Assembly: GCA_021234155.1 (NCBI GenBank)
Contig: JAJEKV010000319.1
Span: forward strand, 62,001-126,000
Direction of reading: 5' to 3'
DNA: 64,000 nucleotides
Source of the DNA: Isoetes taiwanensis
Lineage: Eukaryota > Streptophyta > Lycopodiopsida > Isoetales > Isoetaceae
Shown here: positions 56,431 to 64,000 of the stretch, in pieces
How the letters are laid out: each line of letters opens with the position of its first letter
Position numbering within the stretch: the first letter of the stretch is position 1
Made by a program: the position numbers and the translations under genes
Notes under the pieces: model-generated
The model's database searches: none
The model's input: the letters and a program-made list of their open reading frames with translations, nothing else
Told to the model about the DNA's origin: nothing

Positions 56431-56984
56431 CTCGGCAAAATAGGTTGAAATATAATGGTTTGTAACCTATTTCTTGCCATAAACCAATTCATAATATTTA
56501 AAAAATCATCTTTCCATGCGTTTGGATTCTCCCTTCCTTGAATCCTCGTCGTCGCTTTTTTGAGCTTCACCCCATACCTCGTTCATAACCATCTCTAGGT
56601 TGGGTATGTGGGCCTCTGCATGTTTCTCACGGAGGTCTTTGGCTTGGATCACCTCGGAACCCAAACGTAAACTCCTTGGAGGTAAAATTCCACCGCCGGA
56701 AGCACGGCATCTTGTTTACTGTGGTGATGAGCAAGCACTCATCCGGGGCGTTTTGGGGCCATAGCTAGATGAAGAATTCGCGGATCGAATTCAAGCAGAG
56801 AAGCGGGGGCTGGATAGTGAAGCGAGAGGCAAACCAAGAAAGAATTTGGGAAAGAATTTCAAAATCCGATAATTGCGGGTTCAGAGTAGTGGATAGCCAT
56901 TAATCATGGCAGTTACTAGCTGGTCATGATGACAGTTATTCCAAAAATGTGCATTCGGTACATATGTATATGTACAAAAAGGGC

Positions 56985-58510
56985 TACATTTATAGACACC
57001 CTTTCATGCTTTTACCCATCAACACACACCAGTGCGTTTGGCAAGAAGATGAAATGTTGCCAACGGACCGAGACTTCAGGGAAGCATGGGCAAGCCTTTC
57101 TAAGGAGGCAAGAACGGACAAAGAAGGGGAAACCTTCAAGCATTTTAAGAAGGAAAATGACCTATTGTCCATAAGAACAAATTGTGCGTACCAGAATCAT
57201 CCGGTATTAGGAAGTAATACTCCATGACACGCACAATAGCCCAATAGCTGGTCGTGCAAGTTTCATGAAAACCTACTTCAAGATAAGAAGTAGCTATTAT
57301 TGGCCCAGCATGAAAAAGTAGATAGTCAAGTACATTCGGGAATGTCATCTATGTCAACAGACAAAGGCAATGCAACTTCGAATTCTAGGAGTGTTGGAGC
57401 CATTGCCAGTGCCAAATGCCAAATGGAAAGTAATAAGTATGGACTTCATAACAGGGCTCTCAAGAACCATAAGGGGCAAGGATGCCTTAATGGTAGTAGT
57501 CGACAAATTGTCAAAAATGGTGCATTTTGTGCCATGCAGGATCATAGATACGACATTGAATATCGCCATGTTGCTCATAAAGGAAATCTTTCAACTCCAT
57601 GGGATGTCAAAGGAGATAAGCTCTATTAGGGATTTCAAGTTCATGAGTGCATTTTGACAAGATCTCTTCACCACCATCCAGATGAAGCTATCGATGAGCA
57701 TGGTATATCATCCTCAGACTGATGGGCAGACGGAGCGCACGAATCAGATACTTGAAGATATGTTGAGGAATTATGTCTGGAACAAGCAATCAAAGTGGGA
57801 CGATTACATTCACTTGGTGGAGTTTGCATACAATAGCACCAAGCAGGAGTCATCCCAAATGTCGCCGTTCATAATCAACTATGGCTACCAATGCTTGACC
57901 CCAGACACTTGGCACAATCCCGTGTCCAAGGTAGAAGTATCCCAGCAGATGCTAGCCGACATGCAACAATTGGTGGAAGAAGTGAGAGGATATCTTCTAG
58001 CAACAAGGAGCCGACAGAAGGGCTAATAAGCCTGTAACAAAGAAGAGAGTTCCAAGTAGGGGACAACGTGTAGTGAAGATCAAAGTCAAGCGTTTAAGCT
58101 CGCGATCAGCAATTGCAAGAAACTTTCTCCAAGATGGGTTGGGCCGTTCAGGATAACCAAAAGAGTAGATAACCAATCCTACAAGTTGGATCTGCCAGCA
58201 CATCTCAAAATCGATAGGGTCTTCCATGTAAGTCTCCTAAAGAGGCACACTCCTAATCGTAAGAAGTATTGGAGACAACAGAGTTATTGGAAATGATGGA
58301 CGACCAACTCGAGATCGTCCCAGAGGTTCTTCTTGATAGGTCTACAAGAAAACAAGAAGATCTCAATTTCTCCAATACCTAGTGAAGTGAACGCACTTGC
58401 CTGTGGAAGACGCTACGTGGGTACTACAATCAGATTTGGAGAAGCGAGGATCATATTCCAATGGATATACACGGATGGCGCTGACGGGAGGGAGGCGCTC
58501 GAACCCTAAA
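56985..58510 (+). pseudogene. Chromovirus integrase and chromodomain relic
   Basis: After TDRDFREAWASLSKEARTDK the frames give YYWPSMKK, CHLCQQTK (second half of the HHCC zinc site), DFITGL, RDFKF and YHPQTDGQTERTNQILEDML, which supply the D, D and E of the integrase core. [12 protein letters not shown] and [10 protein letters not shown] follow, and finally FLQYLVK-stop-THLPVEDATWVLQSDL, a chromodomain whose KW tryptophan codon has become TGA. Chromodomains steer chromovirus integration to modified chromatin. A histidine of the zinc site is replaced by arginine in SPIAGRASF, and several stops are present. Together with RNase H at 47.4 kb this is one dead element. Confidence 0.85.
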
Positions 58511-58886
58511 CCGAAGACATGAGATACTTTGCCATTCTTGAAGAAGGGAGGAAGATCTCATGTGGGTGGTTAGATGGGGATGATGCAATCTTATGGAAGA
58601 GCTTGGTTTACCACCAATTCTTTCCAGACAATCTCTTCCATCCTATCTTTCCTTTCAATATAGTGGAGGAAGATCTTGAAGTTCAGGTAGTGGAGGCTTG
58701 GTTAGGTGAATTTGTAGGCGATAGGAACAGCCCTGCAGCTGGGGTGTTCAACCCTTTCTGTTCTTGGTCTGAGGGCAGGATCTTAGTTAGAATTTTTGTT
58801 TGAGTTTGATTGTGTGGTGCACGGTAAGGTGGTAGGGTTTTGGTTTTGTCAAGAAAAAATATTAAAAAATGGAATGTGGGGCCGTC
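58511..58886. other. Region between chromovirus and LINE
   Basis: A 94-codon plus-strand frame (58519-58803) has no familiar motif. This may be the 5' untranslated part of the LINE or the end of the chromovirus. No LTR boundary was recognised. Confidence 0.35.
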
Positions 58887-60861
58887 ATGGAGGGGGTGAA
58901 AAATCCCACCTCGGGGTTTGCGAAAGGGACAGTAGGATAGATCTCGGGAAAAGGCGACAGGAATGAGAAGGCAGATGGTACAGTACAGGGGGGGACAGAG
59001 AGGACAGACATTGAAAGGACAGAAATTGAAAGGGCATTTTTTGGGCTGTTATGCAAACTGAGCCGTAAAGGGAAGGATCAACTGAAACAGATTGCTGAGG
59101 TGCTGATCAAACTCGAGAACGGACAAGGGGGCTTAAGGCGCGTCACTTTCAGAGATTTTCTTACTTGGCTGCCCAACATGGTGAACATACGGTCAGGAAC
59201 GGGAGTGGGACCTCGGCACAGAGCAGGGAGTGATTCAACCCATCTTGGACTATGGAAATGAAATTCAGGAGGTAGTCAGGAGGGAGTTGAAGGACCAGCA
59301 TGCTCCAGTCTGTGTGGGTAAGCTCAAAAATCCTGCTGTTGAAAATTAACTAAAATATCTTTCCAGTTTGGGTCTTGTTGGCTGTGTTCGACATGAAGGA
59401 GTGCGGCTACAGTCTCTTAAGGTAGAGCTTGAAAAGGATAAGGGTATTTCTATCAGAAACATTTACTGGATGGAATTTCCCTTTTTCATTGCTGAATGTG
59501 AAAATTCCCAGATAGCTACCTTGCTCTTAAAAAAGGGAACAATCACTAAAGCTAACACCCAACTGTTTTTCCAAAAATGGTATCCTGGGTTTGACCCACA
59601 GAATTTAAACGAGTTTTTTCATCCATCTTGGACTTCCTTGCAGGGGTTAAATCCCATGTATTGGAATGAACAATCCCTTTTATCCCTTTTTAAAGACACT
59701 GGAAACTATATTGCTCTGGAAATTTCCCCTGATAGAGCACCCAGAGTCTGGGCTCAAATCGACCTTCTTAAGCGAATTCCCAGTAATATTCAATACATTG
59801 ATTATTTTGGGAATCCAAAAACTCTGAAACTGGCATGGAATGGTCTTCCACAGCCTTGTGGAATATGTGGTATTAGGCTCCATGGTGGAGGAATTTGCAG
59901 GGGAGCTCGGGAAGTGAAGGCATCCCATCAGGTGGAGCAGAAGAAAGAGGATGAATAGATCACCCCTAGGAAAGGGAAAACTCCTAGCAGGTCTGCCCAG
60001 AAATTTAAAAAGAATACAAATGGCAGTGCAAAAAGAAAGGCCAAGAAATTAAGGGAGAGACAGTTACAGGAGGAAAAACAAAAGATACAAAAGGAACAGA
60101 AATCTGAATGGAGGAAAAAAGTAAGATTCAATGAAGCAAATGCAGTCAAGGTTCTCTAAAACGCCAAAGGGAAAGCTATTATTGTCCCTGATGCCTTGGT
60201 GGTGACCCCGGCCCATGAGCAGAGAGCTAAGGTTCTCACCATTGAGGAATCTACAGCTCCCCCTATAAATGACTTCTCAGAATCGGATGATTCTGGGGGT
60301 AAATTCCTTGAACAAGGAGAGCCCTCCTTTAAAGCTTCTCCCCCTCCTGTCATTAACTTGTTTAAGGATCAGATCATTGATCAGCCTCCCAAGGAAAATG
60401 ATCAGGAGTTCCAACAAATTTTTGGAAAACTACAAGAGGCAGACCACCTACACCAGGGGATGGACTTAGGTTCACAGGACATTCTCCCTACTGCTCTAAT
60501 TGTTCAAAATTCCCCTGGTCTGTTGGAACAGGAAGATGAATTCCTCCCCCCACAGCATTTGGGAACTTTGGAAAACATGGAGAATGAGGTAGTTCCTTCC
60601 TCTTTGGAGTTAGAAATGGAACTGGTGGGAACTTTGGAAAGCATGGAGAATGAGGTAGTTCCTTCCTCTCTGGAGTTAGAAATGGAACTAGACATTCCTC
60701 ATGGCAAGTTCTGGGATGATGGGGGAAGTACTGAGGACGAGTCTGAGGCTGCTGTAGGGGTCGAGACTTTCTTCACGCCTCAAACAACCAAGAAAATTAG
60801 GCAGAGAAAGGTCTATACTCCCAATCCGTATGGGCCGATTACTAGATCCAAAAAATTATGA
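58887..60861 (+). pseudogene. LINE ORF1 protein, DUF4283-like with CCHC knuckle
   Basis: A start at 58887 opens a frame that meets a stop after about 18 codons and shifts. The main part, 59368-60861, is one frame with two in-frame stops (TAG at 59956, TAA near 60158). Residues around 59390-59600 end in FFQKWYPGFDPQ, the hallmark of DUF4283 RNA-binding proteins. CGICGIRLHGGGIC (about 59860-59901) is a perfect CX2CX4HX4C zinc knuckle. A lysine-rich stretch follows, then an acidic C-terminal half with a 22-residue tandem duplication. ORF1 proteins coat LINE RNA. The TGA stop at 60859 overlaps the ORF2 start. Confidence 0.7.
60561..60692 (+). repeat. 66-bp in-frame tandem duplication in ORF1
   Basis: Two units start at 60561 and 60627 with gggaactttggaaa. 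They differ at a few bases and encode TLENMENEVVPSSLELEMEL and TLESMENEVVPSSLELEMEL. The length is a multiple of three, so the frame is kept. Confidence 0.9.
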
Positions 60862-63748
60862 AGATAGTGACCTGGAATCTCAGAAAGGCCCTTTAAAACG
60901 TAAACGTGCAATTATAGCTATGAAGGAGATGAGGGCTGATATCATCCTAGTCCAGGAACATAGGTTGCCAGGCTTTGAAGCTTCCAACCTTGGAAGTTGG
61001 ATAATGCCAAATGGAAATTCTATTTGGTCCCCTGCAGATGGGACCAAGGGAGGGATTTGCACTATCTGGAACTCTTTCCCTTATATTGGGTCCTATCAGG
61101 ATCAGACTGATAGATGGCAGGTAGTCTTTCTGAAGATAGAAGAGGAAGTGGTTGGTATCATAAATGTGTATGCATCCACTGATCCAGGGGAGAGGGAGAG
61201 GCAATGGAAGGAGATGGCTGATTGGATCAACTCCCAAAAGGCTGATAGCTGGATTTTGAGTGGTGATTTCAATAACACACCCCAATGGGACCAGAAATTA
61301 GGCAAGAAGTTGAATATGTCGAGGAATGAAAGAACTCAATGGGACAGGTTAATTTCACAATTTGTCTATCAAGCACCATCTTCCTCCAATGTGTACTCAT
61401 GGAGCAATAAGAGGGCAGGTAATGACAGGGTTTTCTGTCTCCTTGATAGATTTTACACAAAGGATTGTACCTGGACCCAAATGATCATTAAAGGAGACCA
61501 CAGTAACTCTATTTCAGATCATTTTCCTCAAAGCTTGGAGCATGGAAGCTCCTTCAAGGGAGGGGCAAATTCTCCATTCAAACTGAATATTGGCCTGCTA
61601 AACAATGAAAAATTTTGTCATGACTTTCAGGAATACTACAAAGCCTTGCAGCCTCTGCAGCAAAGTGGTTCTATGAATGGGTTTGTAGTTAGAATGAGGC
61701 AAATTAAGAAATGGATAAAGACCTGGGGCAAGAACTGGAATGAACAATTGAAAAAGGAGAAAAAGGATGTATATCTTCAAGTAAAGGAAATCAGGCAAAA
61801 GATTTTTGAAAATCCACACAATATTTTACTGCATCAAGAGGGAGGAGTTCTTGAAAGGAAAGTAAAGAACATAGAGGAATCAGAGGCCAGAGGATTGATT
61901 ATCAAGAGCAAATGTGTTAATATCAATTGCATAGATAGATGCAGCCCAAGTTTGTTCTTCAAACGCCAAAGGGAGAATGATGAACAATGGAATCATCTCG
62001 ATCTCAGATGGAAACCAAATTATCTCAGGGCAGGAAAGTTTATTGGAGTTTTTTCATGAGAAGTATAAAAATCTGTTTGCCCATGAAGAGGTGGATGAAA
62101 GCGACTTCAGGTCTTCTTTGACAAATTTGGGGCCGGTGACAAGGTATTAGGTGACACTCACCTCCTTGAATGCCCTTGAAAGGGAAATCGAGAAGGTCCT
62201 TAAAGGTATGGCAAGTGGGAAAAGCCTTGGCCCCTGATGGTATCCCAATTCTTTGTTACCTTCTGGGATACCCTAAAGCATGATGTCACTACCTTCATTC
62301 AGGGGGCATGGTCTGCTCCAAAGCTTCACCTTGCAATAAATGTTGGGTTAATTGCCCTCATTCCCAAGGTAGATGCTCCTGCCTCTTTCTCTGACTGGAG
62401 GCCAATCTCCCTTACAAATTCCACTTACAAGATCCTGGCAAAGATTCTAGCAAATAGAATCAAGGAGACCCTACAAAAAATCATCAACCCAGTACAATCT
62501 GCATTTCTTCCAGGGAGAAGTATTTTAGACAACTTTATTGGAGCCCATGAGGGACTGCACTGGAATCTCTTCTCCAAACAGAATTGTATGTTGGTCAAAT
62601 TGGATTTCAAACGTGCTTATGATACCATTCATTGGAGATTTTTGTATAAAGCAATGACACAGTTAGGTTTTTCTGACAAAGTTATTAGCAGGGTGCATAG
62701 TTTGAATGTTGCTGGCTGCTCTGCAGTTCTAGTGAATGGTACTCCATCAAAGTTTTTTGAGTGTAAAAAAGGGGTTAGACAGGGTTGTCCCTTGGCCCCC
62801 TATCTTTTTCTGATAGTTGCTGAAATGGCCACGAGGGATACTCTGTCTCTTCTGGCTGCCAAAGAAATTAAATGTCTTCAACTGCCACAGAATTTGGGAG
62901 ATTTCTCAATAATGCAGTATGGAGATGATACATTTGCCTTTCTCCAGAATGATGGAACCAGTCTTCCAAACTTCCTGCAGATGTTAAATCTTTTTGGGGG
63001 TGCTTCTGGAGTTCATCTGAACAAAAACAAAAGCACAATTGTCCTGCAATCAGAGGAAGATGAGATTCATGGAATAAAGGTCACAGGTCACAGAACTGCC
63101 ACTAAATTGCTTGGTCTCCCTTTGGCAGTTAACATGAACTTGGCAGGGCTGTGGGACCCCATTGTCAACAGGATGAAGAAAAAGATACAGATGTATCCTA
63201 AATCCCTCTCTCTTGCAGGACGAGTTGAGATTGTCAACAGTGTCATTGCAAGCACACACATTTTTTTCTCTTCAGCCATCATTGCTGATAAATCCTCCTA
63301 TAGAAAACTAGAGTCAGCTATGAGGGACTACATTTGGCAAGGTGCTAGAATGGTTTCCTGGGATAATTTGACTCTGCCCAAGAAAGAAGGAGGCCTGGGC
63401 TGCAAAGACCTTTTTGTCCAAGCACAAGCCTTGGCAGCAAAGCTAGTTTGGAGATCTTTAATGTCTAATGCCCCCTCTCCAGCCTTGAAATTAGTAAAGT
63501 GCTGGTTGGGGGTTACATCTCTAGTGGGATCTCCTTCTCTCCCTCATCATCTTCCTGACTCAGCCTTTTTCCAGCTCAAAGCTGCTCCAGGCACATCCAA
63601 AATCTTGAGAAGAATTTTCTCTGCATGGAATCAAGCATCACCCTGCTTTAGAGCTCGGCCTCTAAGTTCTATCAGTGATGATTTTGGCTTCTTTTGGCAT
63701 CAGGACTTGACTGAGGAAGAGGAGGGATGTTTACAGGGAAAAAATTAG
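60858..63748 (+). pseudogene. LINE ORF2: endonuclease and reverse transcriptase
   Basis: Start ATG at 60858 gives MKIVTWNLRKAL, the expected N-terminus of an APE-type endonuclease; a one-base shift near 60885-60895 moves the frame to that of 60830-62059. Visible endonuclease motifs are TWN, QEHRLPG, SGDFNNTP, LLDRFY and SDHFP. Stops and shifts at 62.06-62.24 kb interrupt the linker. The reverse transcriptase (62237-63748) has FSDWRPISLTNSTYKILAKI, VKLDFKRAYDTIHW, GVRQGCPLAPYLF and the active site QYGDD in place of the usual F/YADD, then MRDYIWQGARMVSWDN. The zinc segment after it is missing. The enzyme nicks target DNA and reverse-transcribes its own RNA; this copy is inactive. Confidence 0.85.
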
Positions 63749-64000
63749 TGGCTAATCTTAGCTAAATGGCGATTTTTTTGGTCTTGTTGGAAAAAAAGTG
63801 GCTAAACTATGGCCCTTTTTGGGCCAGAAAAAACAAAATATTAGCCAAGTCTATTTCACGCCCCAACTCTATTTCGTCCAACTTTAGCTAATTGCAAGAA
63901 AGTATAAGTGCCAAAAATTGGAGAGTTTAGCCAAAACTTGGAAGGCTTTACGTCAAATTTTGGCATACTTTAGCCAAATTATTTTATAACCTTTATATCT
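63749..64000 (+). other. Non-coding block with repeated TTAGCYA words
   Basis: After the ORF2 stop, words such as 'ttagtggctaa', 'ttagctaa', 'tggctaaact', 'ttagccaag' and 'tttagccaaa' recur about every 20-60 bases to the end of the window. The sequence has no ORF of note. It may be the start of another element that truncated the LINE, with the rest outside the window. Confidence 0.4.

Larger units (their letters stand above)
47835..56980. mobile_element. Composite DNA element inserted in the chromovirus (candidate)
   Basis: RNase H (to 47.76 kb) and integrase (from about 57.0 kb) of a chromovirus lie in the same orientation but 9.2 kb apart. Between them are a plus-strand transposase-like gene (48.1-50.6 kb), a minus-strand intron-containing gene (51.6-56.4 kb) and several arrays of TGTACA. 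Both edges carry paired GTAC words: 47838 and 47851 on the left, 56958 and 56972 on the right, in inverted arrangement. I infer one autonomous-type element with two convergent genes. The exact ends and target-site duplication are not settled. Confidence 0.5.
58887..63748 (+). mobile_element. L1-type LINE, nearly full length, 3' truncated
   Basis: Two consecutive ORFs in LINE order: ORF1 with a nucleic-acid-binding domain and zinc knuckle, ORF2 with endonuclease and reverse transcriptase. ORF2 stops after the post-RT segment, and the zf-RVT zinc region and poly(A) tail are missing. Beyond 63.75 kb the sequence changes character, so a second insertion or a deletion removed the 3' end. The decay is modest compared with other relics in the window. 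Confidence 0.8.

Overview
The window looks like transposon-rich nuclear DNA from a land plant. Supporting signs are a decayed mitochondrial 26S rRNA piece, plant-type copia, chromovirus, CACTA, hAT and L1-type LINE relics, GT-AG introns, and broken copies of nuclear genes (a SLY1-type SM protein, mitochondrial EF-Tu, one WD40 exon). The two families at 33.1-35.7 kb and 48.1-50.6 kb resemble, as far as I remember, uncharacterised proteins of seed-free plants. A fern or another large-genome non-flowering plant is therefore plausible but not proven. I see no gene here that I would call intact and functional.

Layout. 1-1.47 kb is the 3' end of a LINE with a poly(A) tail. 3.69-7.80 kb is a long repeat (A) carrying a minus-strand SLY1 pseudogene; its second copy is at 24.78-28.31 kb. 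7.71-9.07 kb is repeat B with a minus-strand hAT transposase end; its second copy at 11.52-12.91 kb lies between pieces of a copia element (gag-protease-integrase at 9.87-11.54 kb, RNase H end and LTR start at 12.91-13.0 kb). 13.0-14.8 kb is the end of a CACTA element. 14.97-15.27 kb is a mitochondrial rRNA insertion. 16.8-21.1 kb holds minus-strand exons of EF-Tu and of an AMBRA1-like WD40 protein. 24.0-24.71 kb is the tail of a second type of LINE. 28.32-29.21 kb is a copia reverse-transcriptase relic followed by an LTR end and primer-binding site.

32.6-44.0 kb is a block framed by a perfect 32-bp inverted repeat. It contains a minus-strand DUF7869-type gene, two fold-back hairpins and a plus-strand region ending in a HAD/FCP1-like domain. 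47.37-58.5 kb is a chromovirus (RNase H, integrase, chromodomain) that appears to be split by a roughly 9.1-kb insertion. That insertion carries a plus-strand DDE-like transposase relic, a minus-strand intron-containing gene with a possible Ulp1-type protease, and repeated TGTACA palindromes in its non-coding parts and near both ends. 58.9-63.75 kb is an L1-type LINE with both ORFs, ORF2 starting on an ATGA overlap with the ORF1 stop.

The most unusual object is the 47.8-57.0 kb composite element. The gene relics do not form a pathway; the window is a record of nested insertion, gene-fragment capture and decay.
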